Part shown: positions 10,779 to 23,375 of the stretch, piece after piece | How the letters are laid out: the number at the start of each line of letters is the position of its first letter | Position numbering within the stretch: the stretch's first letter is position 1 | Assembly (NCBI GenBank): GCA_007258455.2 | Contig: VDFB02252616.1 | Coordinates: 118,642,552 to 118,706,551 of the forward strand | Length of the DNA stretch: 64,000 nucleotides | From: Sequoia sempervirens | Lineage: Eukaryota > Streptophyta > Pinopsida > Cupressales > Cupressaceae | Reading direction: 5' to 3' | Program-made: the position numbers and the translations under genes | Notes under the pieces: model-generated | Told to the model about the DNA's origin: nothing | Database searches by the model: none | Seen by the model: only the letters and a program-made list of their open reading frames with translations

Positions 10779-12484
10779 TTTCATGATTGTACCTTCTGTT
10801 GTATTTTGAGATGCAATGTACATTTTGATTATTTTGATCCACAACCATTTTTGATGATATATCTCTTTTTATTTTAGACATCATTGTATACTTGACATTA
10901 TGATTTTAAGATCTATATGATATGCAGTGGATTTTATTGATCTATTATATGTTCTAGATTATTCTATGATGGATGCATTTATTGTCCATGTTCTATATGC
11001 CATGTGATGATCCTTATATTATGATGTTATGGATGCAATTTATAATCATGATGACATGCTTATGATTTATGATCTTCTATCTATGAAGTGTAAATATGAT
11101 TATGTGCATAATGACGATGTATGGATGCATGATTATGGACTTTCTAATGTATTCAATGAAAATGATTATGCAACTATATGATAATGATGATGTTTTTGTT
11201 AGTGTCAAGTATACTCAATTCATTATAAGAAAAGGTAACATTGTTTTCGAATCTTTTTACCAGCCTTTGTAACAAATACTCTGCAGATGAAAAATTATGA
11301 TGAATGCAATCTATTTTACCACACAAATCTACATGCAAACATTGGCACCTTAACAGTCCATTTATTGTGCTTTTTATCATCATTGAGCTTTTAAAATGTT
11401 GAAAGTGAGTATAGGCATCAATGGTATAATTTAGACAATGGTGGCCTGAGTACTACTTTCATGATTTTTGATATTGCAAGTGAACACAAGCATCTAGGTA
11501 TAATTAAACTGAGATATTTCTTGCATAAATAGACAAGAATCAATCACTTTCCTATGTGAATTCTGAATGTCATCAGTGATACTATGTAGAGCACGTCTCG
11601 TGACAATTCACATAATAATAATGATTAACTCACATACAATAGACAAGAAAATACCATTCTCCTTCCTAGCTTCTCTAGTTCAATACATTATCGAGTTGCT
11701 CCAAAGAAACGATAACAAAGATAAAATTACAACTATCCAACCTTTTCTTAAAGTATTTCAACCAATATTCCGATTAGATCATCCATTTTTGTTTGATTTT
11801 ATGTTCGATTTTATGATGTTTTTGTGATTTTTCAAGATTTTGACCAAAAACCCAACCTAAAGACCTATCCTAGGGGACTCGAGGGCTGATCAAAGATTAG
11901 CCTTGCCTATGTTATATACGCAGAGACCATGTAGTTCGACTAGATGACACCATTTTTTGGATTTTGATATGATATGGATGTTTGATGCATTTCTGATGGT
12001 GATTGATGTTCAATGTTGGGTTTTGTTTTGATCATTTTTTTTCTACGGTATCATACTGATGTTTGTCTATTTTTTTAATCTCAAGTTTATTGCCCCCAAT
12101 GAGTTCATGATTTTTTCCCCAAGCTAGGGTGTGACATGATCACTTTGCCAGGATATGTACATGATGTTCACTTTTCAAATGATAGGTGGAAAGATGATGG
12201 CGAAAGTGAACGAACAAGTCATGCATCTAATAGATAGAAAAGCTTGTTTAAATCACAAGTAGCGCCTATTTCCAGGTTTTCAATACTTGTTTTTATTGCA
12301 CTTTTTCAAACTTTATGATTTTTTTGTCTTTTTGTCTTTTTCTGATTTTTTTGTATTTTGTATTTTTGTATTTTTGTATTTTTTAGTTTTTTTGTTATTT
12401 CTAATTTTTGTTTTTTTCGTCACCAAGATGCCTACTTTCTAGATTTTCATCAAGGTGACCCTTTTCAACCATGCACTAGATGTT
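10779..12484. other. Spacer between PMD and integrase ends, element A
   Basis: This is a convergent intergenic region: PMD ends on +, pol ends on -. It holds low-complexity ATGATG/TATGAT sequence (10850-11200), a conserved block at 11864-11940 (similar to 42175-42250 and 42345-42421 in element C) and a T-rich run with TTTTTGTATTTTTG units (12290-12420). ORFs here are short and unconvincing. Confidence 0.6.
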
Positions 12485-13640
12485 TCAAGTATAGAATTTC
12501 CTGAGATGGATACTGTTGATAGGTTCATCGAACAGATCCCCTTCCGGTGTAGACAGCCGATAGGCTCCAGATCCATAGACCGATATGATGAAAAAGGGAC
12601 CTAGCTAGTTAGGTTCAAATTTCCATTTCTTTTCTCTATCCTATTGATTTCTAGGGTTTTCCTTTAAGTCCAAATCCCCAACCTTAAAGACTCTAGGATT
12701 TACCCTTTGATTGTAGCTTCTAGACATCCTCTGTTGGTATGTCATCAAATGGTTCACAACTTGTTGATGACACTCATCCAATAGTTCTAGTTCCTGAAGT
12801 CTAGAGACTCTATAATCCTCATTTGGAATGATACCCTTCAGTGATACACGTAGTGATGAAATCTCAACCTCAATGGGTAGTATGGCCTTTGATCCATATA
12901 CCAAGGCATATGGTGTAGCTCTTGTAGGTGTCCTAATGCTGGTTTTGTGTGCCCAAAAAGTAGGATTTAATTAAGCGTTCCAATCATGTCCAACATCGTT
13001 GACAGTCTTCTTCAGGATTTTCAAAATTGTTTTATTTGAGGTCTCTACCTGGCCATTTCCCTGAGGATAATATGGTGTTGAAAAATGATGTTGGATATGA
13101 AAATTCTCACATAGTTCCTGCACATCTTGATTCTTAAAAGGTTGACCATTTTTTGTGACAATGGACTGAGGAATTCCATACCTATAGATGAGGTAGTTTA
13201 GTATGAAAGTTGATATTTGCCTCCCAGTGATTGTTTTTAAGGGAACCACTTCTATCCATTTTGTGAAGTACTTTGTTGTTATGATTATAAAATTGTTTCC
13301 ATTGGATGAAGATGGATGCAATTCTTGCGCTAGTGCATGGATTAAGTTACCATGGATTTGACATTTCTGGCATTTCTTAACAAACTGATAAGACTCCCTC
13401 TCCATATTCGGCTAGTAATACCCCAAACGAAGGAGTTTCTTTGCTAAGGTTGGTCCGCATGAATGAGTTCCACAAATACCTTCATGAACCTCATGTAAAG
13501 TTGTCTCAGACTCATCATGTTCTAGACACTGAAGAAGAGTACCATCTAGACCTCGACGGTAAAGTATGTCAATAATTAAGGTATTTCGTGCGGTTTGGCA
13601 AATGAAGTTGCATTTTTGGTTTCTAGAAAGATCAAGAGGA
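12485..13640 (-). pseudogene. Element A integrase (pol C-terminal part)
   Basis: Role: insertion of the cDNA into the genome. Seen on the minus strand: a zinc-binding type region (about 13640-13370, CQKCQIHG at its end), core motifs TTKYFTKWIEV, LIYRYGIPQSIVTKNGQPF and YYPQGNGQVETSNKT, then VYGSKAILPIE. The C-terminal part contains YNQRVNPRVFKVGDL and YGSGAYRLSTPEGD, ending HLRKFYT and a TGA at 12485-12487. The second catalytic Asp of the D,D-35-E triad (usual (S/T)DNG) reads TKNG, and the Glu in GQVE is kept. Several stops, including one near 12967, separate the fragments. Confidence 0.85.
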
Positions 13641-15627
13641 AGGATGTTGTCTTTTAGGTAAGAGTAGGTCTTTCCATAAATGGAGGATTCAATTTCAACT
13701 AAATGTCATATGGTTTGAGATTTTGGGTTATCATAGGCAGGAGTAGACACTTGTTCTACCATAAATTCATAACGACCTCTCTTTTCTATTAATTGTAAAA
13801 GAGAAGCAATTGTCGCCATAGCATCCGCAACTTTGTTTTCTACCCTTGGAATCTATTTAAACTTGATATCCACAAAGCACTTTTTGAGATCATCTATCAT
13901 CTTATATGGCATCAAATTTTGATCCTTTGTTTGATATTCATCATTTACCTGATAAATGACTAGTTGTGAATCACCATATACTTGCAGTTTTGTTATATTC
14001 CATTCAACTACCACTTTGATACCAATAATCAAAGCCTCATACTTAGCTACATTATTTGTGCTTGAAAACATGAGTCTATAGGACCTTGGGATGGTATGTC
14101 CTTAAGGTGTGAAAAAAAAATGCCCGCGCACCAGACCCATGTTGTGTGTATTACCCATCAAAATAAAGCCTCCATGGTTGTGTTGTCACAGTAAGAATGT
14201 CCGCATCTGGAAAATCAATGTTCATTGGATGATCATCAGATAATGGAGCTTCAGCTAATTGATCAGAAATCACTTGAGCTTTGATGGCTCTCCTATCCAC
14301 ATAATGGATATCAAATTCAATCAAGATCATGACCCATTTGGCTAGTCTCCCTGTTAGAGCAGCCTTGTTGAGTAAGTATTTTAACAGATCAATCTTTGCA
14401 ATGAGCTTAACTGTGTGGGTCAACATGTAATGCCTCAACTGTTGGGTAGAAAATACCACCATATGCTTTCTCAATGAAGGTGTAATTTATTTCATAACCA
14501 TTTAGAGTCCTATTGATATAGTATATAGCTTGTTCCCTTCCTTTAGGATCTTCTTGTGCTAATAGAGCTCCTAAAGAAATGTTTGTTGTTACAATGTATA
14601 ATAACAATGGTTTCTCTTCCATAGGTGGCATTAATATGGGAGGTGACATCAAATATTGCTTTATTTGATTGAAAGTAATTTCACATCCTTCATCCCATTT
14701 GAAAGAGACATTCTTATGTAGCAAATAATTGAAGGGATGACTTTTATCTGCTAACTGAGAGATAAACCTCCTGATTGATTGTAGCCTACCTTGTAGAGAT
14801 ATTAATTGACTAATATTCTTTAGTGGCAACATTTCCATTATTGCTTTGACCTTAGTAGGATCCACTTATATACCCTTTTCTAACACTATGTATCCTAGGA
14901 GTTTTGCCGATGTAAACCCAAACACACATTTCTTAGGATTTAATCAGACATTGAATTTCTCTAATCTTGTAAATATTTTTCCCAGAATCTCGAGATGTCT
15001 TTCCCTAGTGTATTATTTTACTAATATATCATCAACGTAATCTTCCATAAAATTATGCATCATGTCATGGAAAATAGTGTCATTGCACGCTGATATGTTG
15101 CACCTGCATTTTTCAACCCAAAGGGAATGGTGTTCCAATAGAATGTGCCCCATGGACATGTGAATGTTGTATTTTCTTGATCTTCAGGTGCTATCTTGAT
15201 TTGGTTATACCCTGAGAAGCCATCCATTAGTGACAACATGGCATGTCTTGTTGTTAATTCCACAATAATGTCAATGTTTGGTAAAGGAAAATAATCCTTT
15301 GGACATGCCTTATTTAGATCTCTAAAATATATGCATATTCTGATACTGTTATCTGGTTTAGATACAGGTACTATATTAGAAATCCACTCAGCATGATCAA
15401 TAAACCTAATGAACCCTGCATCCAACAACTTTTTTCAGCTCAACTTTTACCATCAAGGCGATATGTAGATGCATTTTCCTTAGTTTTTGTTTCACAAGTT
15501 TTATCCCAGTTGGTAGAGATAAATGATGCATTAGAAGATCTGGATCTAAACCTGGCATATCAAAGTATGGCCAAGAAAATTTAATGCTTATGTCTTCAAA
15601 GAACTTGATGAATTTTGGCTTTTCTTG
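13641..15627 (-). pseudogene. Element A reverse transcriptase, RNase H and second RNase H-like domain
   Basis: Role: copying genomic RNA into DNA and removing the RNA. Seen in minus-strand order: DMPGLDP-type N-terminal block (about 15560), AGFIRFIDHAEWISNIVPV, FRDLNKACPKDYFPLP, LSLMDGFSGYNQIKI, PFGLKNAGATYQRAM, then EDYVDDI with the catalytic YVDD intact (about 15025-15040), LNPKKCVFG, and thumb/connection LQGRLQSIRRFISQLADK with FKWDEGCE. RNase H follows (LAKWVMILIEFDIHYVDRRAIKAQVISDQLAEAPL, in two parts about 14350-14230), then a second RNase H-like domain with YFDG, NNVAKYEALIIGIK and VYGDSQLVI (about 14165-13930). Two RNase H-like domains in tandem are typical of Tat and related lineages. 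There are frameshifts near 14460 and 14865 and several stops. Confidence 0.85.
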
Positions 15628-17732
15628 TTATGTCATTGATGCTGCCAGATGTAAAGTTTGTTCTTTTTCTGTTGTGCCAATATTGATAGATTGTGTAGGT
15701 TCCATCAACACTGATGATCTTTCATGATAATGTTCTAGAAGGGTGTCAAATCTTCCATCCTTCGGTGCCTTAGAGAGGTTTTCACTGTTAGATATGTTCT
15801 TTATTTTTACTTTTTCAAGATCTAATGTTGCCATTGAACGGTTTTCACCATTAGATCTATTGTTCCTATTTTCAATTTTGCAACTGGAAGATTTGACACC
15901 CTCCTGACTTGGAGCGTTGTTATGAGATTTATGATTTGCACTTGTGTCAGGTTCATCACAACAAAGGAAATTTATGATAACATCATCATTCACAAAGATA
16001 GGAATATTGATCGGTTCAATTGGTTCTCAGTCGATAAGTTCAGGATGCATTAATGGTAAGAAGTCATCAGATTGGTTAAGGTCAATGGTAGTAAAGGTTT
16101 TGATAGCAAATTTGTCAAAAATTTTAGTGGTAATATCAAGGTCTATGATAGTAATCTCCTCCAAGTCATCTATCTCACTCGATATCTTTCCATCCTCACT
16201 TGAGTCATCGATATTTTGTGATCCAAATACAAGGGGTCTAGTCCCTGAGCTTTGTCCCTCCTCACGTGTGGGTGCATACTCTTTTATGAAATCAATTTGT
16301 ATGTCCTTGCATGATGTTTCTGATAAAGAATCCCACTCATATTCATTAGAATCTATCTCAGAACTATCCCGCATTTGAAGGATTCTTCTACAATTCTATG
16401 AGTGTTTTCTTCTTTTGTTTCCCCCTTATAACCCAGTCCTATTTTGTCTTTTGACTGAAGTGTGAGAGGTTGGATGGGTTCTACAATTCCTTCTTTTCTT
16501 TTGCCAATAGGTCCTTTTCCTTCATATCCCATTTTCTCTAATATTTTTTTTCCCTTTCCATATTGATTTGTCTTTATGCTGATAGTTGTCGATGTAGATG
16601 CTTCCTCATCTTTGTAGAGCCAATTGACAATGGCCTTATCTTTAGATTCTTATTCTATAGTACCCGCCTTTACAAACCTTTCATCCAGAACCATGGTAGT
16701 TTGTGATGATTTTTGTGTTATTGTTGATGGTTGTCCATATGTCCTTGGAGATGGCAGCAATTGTGAAAAACATAAAGATTGCTCAATGGAATACTCTCCC
16801 AAGCCCTTGTATTTTAACTGGATCTTGTCTTTGAATTGTTGTGATAGAGAATTTAGTGGATCTTCACTGTTTGATGAAGTGGAGTCAACAACAGTTGTTT
16901 CCTTTGACTGGTCCTTTTTCTCAACCCATTTGGATATAAAATTTAGTTTTTTTTCACCACTGGATGAACTAGAAGTGTTTGCTTCTCTATTATGGGGCAC
17001 CAAAGTGTCTTGAGTTTTTTTAAGCATGTTACAAGTTTGGGGACTATTGTAATCAACTCAAATAGTGACTTCTTGTCCATTGATCGAAAACTTTAAACAA
17101 TGATGATAAGTTGAAGGTACTGCTTGCATTTCATGAATCCATGGATGTCCCAAGAGTATGTTATAAGTGAGCTCTTTTTCTAATACTTGGCAAACAATAT
17201 TCTTCACAATTGGTCCCACTTGAATAGGAAACATGATCAACCGTTTGGAGGATCTCTCTTCTTCATCATAGGATTTTATTGTGATCTTCCTTCTGGCATC
17301 AATAACATTATCATAATAACCTAGTGCCCAAATCAATTTTAAAGTGCAAATGTTTAAACCAGCTCCACCATCTATTAAGACATGTTTTACTCAATGTTTG
17401 TGGATTAAGACTTCAATATGAAGGGATGCATTGTGTGGATGAGTAAGTGATACATCATCTTGTTCTGAAAATGATAGGAAGTGAGGTGTGGTTAAGTGTC
17501 CCACCATAGCTTGGAATTGACAAACATCTAGATTATTGGGTATTGTTGTGGCCACAAGAGCTTGTTCCAAAACCTCCTTATGAGCTAGTGAAATTTTAAG
17601 GAGTTCAAAAATTGATATTTGTGTTGGTATTTTTTGTAGTTGATCGACAATGTTGTATTGATTTGAAGGGGTAGCAATGGTTTTAGATGGAACTCCTTTC
17701 AATATTATCCTAGATTTCCCCCTTGTTGTCAT
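15628..17732 (-). pseudogene. Element A protease and long protease-RT linker
   Basis: Role: aspartic protease that cleaves the Gag-Pol polyprotein. Seen: an N-terminal block with QYNIVDQLQKIPTQISIFELL (about 17650-17590), active-site region LIDGGAGLNICTL (about 17390-17345; DGG in place of the usual DTG/DSG, possibly native to this group) and downstream YNILLGHPWIHEMQAVPSTYH (about 17170-17100). Then comes about 1.4 kb of low-complexity Ser/Asp/Glu/Lys-rich linker (17027-15628) with no known fold, read from at least three open segments of 115-125 codons. Element C has an equivalent linker, so its length looks ancestral. Confidence 0.75.
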
Positions 17733-19495
17733 GTTGACTGTTGATATCCTTGATTTTCCCTAATTTTTATGACATTTATCTGATTGTTGGATGTATCCAT
17801 GTTTGGGATCAGATCTATGGGTATGATATCATTAGTTTTATCAGTTTGATTATCATGATCCTCATCATTCTCAACTATAGAGATACAATGAATAGTGTTG
17901 TCATAAATGTAGTTTACATTTTTACCTTTACTGTTTGCAGAAGAAGATTCTCCCTTTTCATAATTTGGTAAAGGAGTTTTAAATGCACCATGATCATTGT
18001 TTGTTTGAGGTCCTTCCATGAATAATTTCTTGTTGTCAATCAAATCTTGTACTAGATGTTTCAACTGCATACAATCATTTGTCTTATGTCCTTTATTTTT
18101 ATGAAAGTTATAGTAGTCAGCATCATTCCACCAAGATGGTTTTACTTTTGGTTCCCAATTTCTTGCTTCTGGTAAGGTGATAAGTTCATTTACAATAAGC
18201 TCTCTCATTATTGATTCTAGTGTTTATCCCAATGGTGTGAATCTTCCTCGATTTGATGCTCTTGGATATGATTGTGGCTTAGATTCTCCATTGTTTGGAT
18301 TGTTTTTTTGACTGACATTTTGATTGATGTTTTGGTCATTGTTTTGATTGATCTTTGCAATATTCATTGTCAAATTAAATACTGGTTTCACATTTTGTGT
18401 GTCATTTGTAACATCATTATTTCTACTATTTCTATTCTTTCACCAAAACTTAGGTTTATCATTGTTGCCATAGTGATTTGAGGAATTTGTATTGTTTGAT
18501 CCTTCATTGTAATGTTTTATTACTCCTCTTTTGACTAAAGCTTCCTTGATCTTGAGCCCATTTTCAATTACTTTCTCAAATGTAGGTGGACATTGTAGTT
18601 CAAGCCTATAGCTCATGTCATTAGTTAAGTTGTCAATGAATAATTCCATCTTTTCTTCTTCTAGTATAGAATGAGGATATCTAGCAAACAACCTTCGTCA
18701 TCATTGTAGAAATGAGAGGAGTTTTTCATCTTTCTTTTGTTTCATGTTGTAAAGGTCTTTTATTGTTAACTCATGTTGAATATTGAAGGAAAATTGTGAG
18801 ATAAACTTGTTGACTAGTTCTTCAAAGGATCAAATTCCTGGTTGTAGTTTAGAAAACCATTCCATACATTGACCTCCTAATCTCCTTGGAAATAACCTCA
18901 TTAGATAAGTGTCTTCTCATGAAAATTCTATACTCATGGTTCTAAATTCCCTCACATGATCAATTGGGTCCGTTTTACAATTGTATTTGTCATATTTTGG
19001 GAATTCGCAATGTCTAGGAAATGGTATCATGTCCACAGTTGGATTAAAAGGATAAGGACAAATGTCTTGTAATGAGTACCTCTTCATGGTTCCTTTTTTC
19101 ATATCTTGGAGTTGTTGCAATTTTTGCGTTTGATGCATTAGGGAAACCACTTAATCTATTTTTTGTGTGTTGTGTGATTCAGTTTTAGCTGCTTTAAGTG
19201 TTTCTTTCAGTCAATTGATGTCAAAGTCTTTTGGAAGTTTGGCACCTAGTTCAGCTAGCATCAAAAAGAATTTTTCCATATCTTGTTCCAAAACCTTTTC
19301 CATGAATTTTTGGAAATTTGGATCTTGTTGTGCAGTTTGGATATCTTCTTGGGTTATTTCATTTGTATCATTTTGGTGGAATATGTGAAAAGGATTTTCT
19401 TTAGCCATGATATTTGATGTTTCAATTTCCTTTTCCCTAAGTTTATGTCTTTGTAACCTTGTCAAAATTGGCATACAAGTGTTTGTTTTTCTCAC
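17729..19495 (-). pseudogene. Element A gag
   Basis: Role: capsid and nucleocapsid. Seen on the minus strand: an N-terminal helical segment with FMEKVLEQDMEKFFLMLAEL (19360-19240), then the retrotransposon gag domain from YSLQDICPYPFNPTVDMIPFP (about 19070) through KYDKYNCKTDPIDHVREF, MRLFPRRL-like, EWFSKLQP-like and LFIDNLTNDMSYRLELQCPP (about 18640-18590). It ends in a zinc-knuckle-like YNFHKNKGHKTNDCMQLKHL (about 18120-18060) where the first Cys of the knuckle is replaced. Stops and frameshifts near 19210, 18916, 18700 and 18440 break it into at least five pieces. Element C gag matches this order. Confidence 0.8.
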
Positions 19496-19859
19496 TAAAC
19501 TTTGATCTTTTATGTTTGGATCAGTGCCAATTTTATTTTAACAAAGTCAAATAGAATGATATATCCAATTGATGAGACTAAGTTAAAAATATGATTATTA
19601 TGTTTTGTTTCATGATTGTAGGATGACAATGTCCTAATAATGAAACATAACCTAATAACCAAGATTTGTGTTTGATATTTGGACACTTTAAAGTTGTCAG
19701 ATCTAGCTTTAACTTGAAAAACTTTGACTTGTATGATCCTATTTGTTTTAGGTTGTAAGACACTGTCTGGACTGTGGAAATGTTTCTATCTGGACAAAAA
19801 CCTAAGTTCTAATGTCAACAGTCTAACAAGGGTTTCCAATAGCTCTCTTTCTTCTTGTT

Positions 19860-20150
19860 CTGTGGATGTGCTATTACAGAGGACATATTCACTAAAATAG
19901 ACTATGTATGCACTAAAAGATATGGTAAATGTGCTGTCAGATAGGGAATGTGCGCTAAAACAGACTATGGATGTGCCAAGATACTAGTAATTTATAACAC
20001 TGGTGAGTTTTGGTTAAAGACTATAGATGCACTATAACATGTGTCAGATGCACTGAAATAAACTGTAAATGCGCTATTTGAACAATATATGCACTAAAAG
20101 ATAGGTTGTATGTGCTAAAACATACTATATATGTGCTATTTTGGGACTTC
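19860..20150 (-). repeat. Array of ATGTGCTAAAA words, first block
   Basis: On the + strand: ATGTGCTATTACAG, ATGCACTAAAAG, ATGTGCTGTCAG, GTGCGCTAAAACAG, GATGCACTATAAC, GATGCACTGAAAT, ATGCGCTATTTG, ATGCACTAAAAG, TATGTGCTAAAAC, TATGTGCTATTTTG. About ten copies spaced 20-40 bases. The reverse complement (TTTTAGCACAT) is the word arrayed at 8082-8430. Confidence 0.75.
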
Positions 20151-21649
20151 ATAGTGTTGTCTAGTTTCTCAGTAAAGGGACTAATTTTTGGGTGTAATTT
20201 TCTAAATTTGGGGTATTTTGATAGGGTATCTTTGCTAGTAAGCCTTTGATTTGATGACAAGCCTAATGTTTCTAAGTTTTTCCTCTATTGTAAGAATTGA
20301 TTTGGCCTATTGGAATATTCTATTGCCGGTTGTGGGATGAAAGACTAATGGATGGGTTGACTATGATTATGTTCTTTGTGATAGAGCTCTTCATTGAAAA
20401 TAAGCTTGTGAACATAAAGGCTCTAAGGAAAAATCATTAGTATATCCTCTAGCAAAGTCGTTGTAACTATGGATAAAATTTCAATGTTTCAACAATATTT
20501 TTCTACTTTGATATAAGAAGCATCTCCTTTCCAAAAAAAAATTGTAGCTAAGTTGCTTCTTTAGTTTCTTGACTCTTTTTGTGAGGGATATCTTGACAAA
20601 TGTTGTTGACTTCCAATCCCTAATCATAAATTTTGATAGTTTGACTTGTCAATTTTTTTGTGTTTTTCTTGATGATCTTTATCCAAATTAATGATTTGAA
20701 TACATAACAAGCATTTGTAAAACAATTATTTTTAAGTCCTAGAATCTAAACAATAAGTGTATGTTCAAGAATCAATAATGATCCTTCTTGATTTCCATTG
20801 GTTTTTGATGAAGAATTCACTTCAAGAGACTCAATCTTAAGGTAAAAAAGGTCATCATTATACTCAACAACCCACATCTTAAAATTGTGTCAACTCACAC
20901 AACCATGTCACCCCCTAGAGGGTACACATGTTTTTTTCTTTTCTAGGCATGTACTCAAAGTTAGATTTCTTGATCCCTTGAGAAAACGGTCCTTGGAAAT
21001 TATATGGTGAGTGTCTTGGTGGCAGATTCTTCCATCCCCTTGCACCATGAGGATTACAATGTTTGGTTACTAACACAGCTGGATTCTACACTATGGTTCA
21101 TAGACAAGGTTTCCATTCAGAGAGGAAAATGATAAACTCCCTCAGGAGACCTCCCAATCTTTAGAACAAAGACTTTGGGGATGGTTATCTTGCATACTTC
21201 TGATAAGTGTGGGTTTCCCTATATTTACTTTTATTTTATAGTGGGTTGGAAAACCTGGCTTTGGTTGTTCCCACTCAGGTCGATCCCATAGGGTGAGTAC
21301 TTTTTCCCACTATGGAAAAACTTCTAAAGGATTTAACAAAGCATAAAGTGCATGAAATTAAAAGATGCATCTGGTATTTTGATCACCCAGTTAAGGGGAG
21401 AGCATAGGCCTATCACCATACAATCACAGTAAACAATGTTTAGTTTTGAAGCCCAAATGACAGTTTGTTATTCTACGTGAAGATATTGCTTCACAAAAGA
21501 TATGATGTTAATTTTAACCGAGATAGTAAATGTATGATGGCTACCCTAGGATTGGTGTATTTTAATCCAAATGACTATCCTAGGATTGGTTTGTTTTAAT
21601 CCAAAAGCAACAATGAAATCACTAGTTGCGGTTGCATCAGATCCAGACA

Positions 21650-21910
21650 ACTTTTTACAAATGTGCTATAACAGAGGTCATATGCACCATATAATTGACC
21701 AGATGCATTGTAGGATCAATTGGATGCATCACAAAATTTTCCAGATGTGCTATAGAATTGATCATATGTGCTAAATGGAGTTGAACAAGGAATAGTCAAT
21801 CACGCTGGGAATTTATGGTCGATGCGCTGAAATAGTGTTTAGATGCACTATATTTTTTGATGGATGTGCTCAAACAGTCATCACATGTGCTAAATTTTTT
21901 GATGGATGCA
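21650..21910 (-). repeat. Array of ATGTGCTAAAA words, second block
   Basis: About ten further copies, for example ATGTGCTATAACAG, TATGCACCATATAAT, GATGTGCTATAGAATTGATC, TATGTGCTAAATGG, GATGCGCTGAAAT, GATGCACTATAT, GATGTGCTCAAACAG and CATGTGCTAAATTTTTTG. Same orientation as the block at 19860-20150. Confidence 0.7.
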
Positions 21911-22000
21911 TCATAAAATCTATCGATCATGTTAAAAGAAACATGCCAACAGCCTGTACAGACACTTTTCAGAAAAAAATGTTAAAGCATGGGGTTAGAT

Positions 22001-22018
22001 GCCCCACAATGGGCACCA
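22001..22018 (-). other. Primer-binding site of element A
   Basis: The minus strand reads TGGTGCCCATTGTGGGGC, three bases inside the end of the 5' LTR. The TGG start pairs with a tRNA CCA end. I cannot assign the tRNA. Confidence 0.65.
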
Positions 22019-22021
22019 AAT

Positions 22022-23068
22022 TGTAAGTGTGGAATAAGTAATGATTAAAATAACAAACAACACTTCTTAATGAAGCATTATATCAAGAGAATCAACACTT
22101 AAATGAGTTAAAAAAAAGAAAACTCTTGAAAGCATCTCATTGTTCCCTATCTCCAAATATTTATTAAATCATAGAGGTCTCTCAGATTTGGTTAGCACTA
22201 TGACTATTAAAATGCAAATCTAGAGAATGGGATGATTATGATTATGATTATGATGCTAAAGTTGTATGATTCTATTTCTAAGTGCATTGATGAAATCCTT
22301 TTGATGCAAATGACATAAAATAGATAAATGAAGCTACTGTAAGCTATAATGAATCTAAATGGAATGCCATGATTATGATTCTACTGATTACTATGTGATT
22401 CTATTGCTAAATGATTGAATGCTTGATTGCTATTTCTGCAAAGTAAGATTGCACAAAGTTGGGATTTATTTCATGTTTTAGCAGGTTGTATTTATAGATT
22501 CATGGAAGCACATTTGTGAAGGGGCATGACAACAAATTTTTGGATTCATTCTGAAGGATTGAATGGTGAAGGATGAAGAAGTCAAAGTTGATCATGGGGA
22601 TTGTTCCTCTTTAAAAATCTCTGCCGAGGATAGGAAGAATCAAAGGAAGGAGATTGAAAATTGATTTCCACCTGTTCCATAGCTTCCCATGAATGTGCCA
22701 TTGAATTAAAATTAGATGTTTTATATCTAATTTGGTAAGTAAAATATGATGAGCTGTAGAATATGTGAATATATTTGAATATTTTGATTTATTCAAATTT
22801 AGGAAGAAATAAGATATTAAATTTAATAAAACAAACTATAGAAGTCTATTTATTAAATTATAAATGGAAGAAATGAATAATTAAATGAAACAAATAGAAA
22901 AGTATGTGAACTTGTTTATTTAATTAAGATGAAATAATAGAAGAATCAAGAATTAAATGCAAACTATAAAATGCAAATATTTCTATTTATTCAATAGTGT
23001 AGAATTTAGTTAATTAATTAAATAAAATCATACTAATTAAATTAGATTATTCAGACCATTTTAGTATA
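22022..23068 (-). repeat. Element A 5' LTR
   Basis: Right copy of the LTR pair, collinear with 6421-7484 with scattered substitutions and small indels. The primer site lies immediately on its left, so this is the 5' LTR in minus-strand reading. The U3 terminus is slightly shortened (ends TATA where the left copy has TATACA), followed directly by the target duplication GTATC. Confidence 0.88.
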
Positions 23069-23275
23069 GTATCAACTCCCAACGGCTCTACAAATCATAG
23101 AGATGCAATGATTTGTTGACTTTGATCATGTATTAGATCTATTAGAACCAGGTAATATATCTTCTTGCATAGTTAATACAAAATTCCTAGTTTTATCTTA
23201 CTTTGTAGTTTTATTGTAATGTTCATTAAATACATATAATTGGATGAACATATCAATGCAAGGCATGTTTATGCA
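23069..23275 (+). pseudogene. Tail of the transposase-like gene beyond element A
   Basis: Starts with the second copy of GTATC. Skipping the duplicated five bases, the frame that ends at 6420 continues at 23074 for about a dozen codons to a TGA near 23110 (CGA or CAA-type decay is plausible). It stays open after that stop for some 30 codons. This supports a single coding unit split by element A. The sequence then runs into the assembly gap. Confidence 0.5.
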
Positions 23276-23375
23276 NNNNNNNNNNNNNNNNNNNNNNNNN
23301 NNNNNNNNNNNNNNNNNNNNNNNNNNNNNNNNNNNNNNNNNNNNNNNNNNNNNNNNNNNNNNNNNNNNNNNNNNN
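23276..23375. other. Assembly gap (100 N)
   Basis: Exactly 100 N, the conventional size for a gap of unknown length. It sits against a satellite array, so the true missing sequence is probably more satellite. Confidence 0.98.

Larger units (their letters stand above)
19496..22000. other. Element A leader (untranslated region before gag)
   Basis: 2.5 kb without a supported gene, lying between the primer site and gag on the minus strand. Contains the two motif arrays listed separately and otherwise AT-rich sequence. A long leader is usual for Tat-type elements. Confidence 0.6.
6421..23068 (-). mobile_element. Element A: Tat-type Ty3/gypsy retrotransposon, about 16.6 kb, with antisense PMD gene
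   Basis: Seen: matching LTRs at 6421-7484 and 22022-23068, both starting TGTAAGTGTGGAATAAG. The left LTR ends TATACA and the right has apparently lost the last two bases. A 5-bp duplication GTATC flanks it at 6416-6420 and 23069-23073. Minus-strand order from the right is primer site, 2.5-kb leader, gag, protease, linker, reverse transcriptase/RNase H, second RNase H and integrase. A plus-strand PMD gene lies between integrase and the 3' LTR. All coding regions have stops and frameshifts, so the copy cannot move by itself. The Tat lineage is inferred from the dual RNase H, the extra antisense ORF after pol and the protein motifs. Confidence 0.9.

Noticed and set aside
11864..11940. Possible tRNA-like gene in the conserved spacer block
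   Set aside because: I could not form a cloverleaf or find a normal T-arm GGTTCRANYCC. Kept as a non-coding conserved block only.
16624..17013. Plus-strand 129-codon ORF opposite the element A linker
   Set aside because: Antisense of the Ser/Asp-rich protease-RT linker, with no motif and a TTG-poor context. The minus-strand reading fits the element's order.
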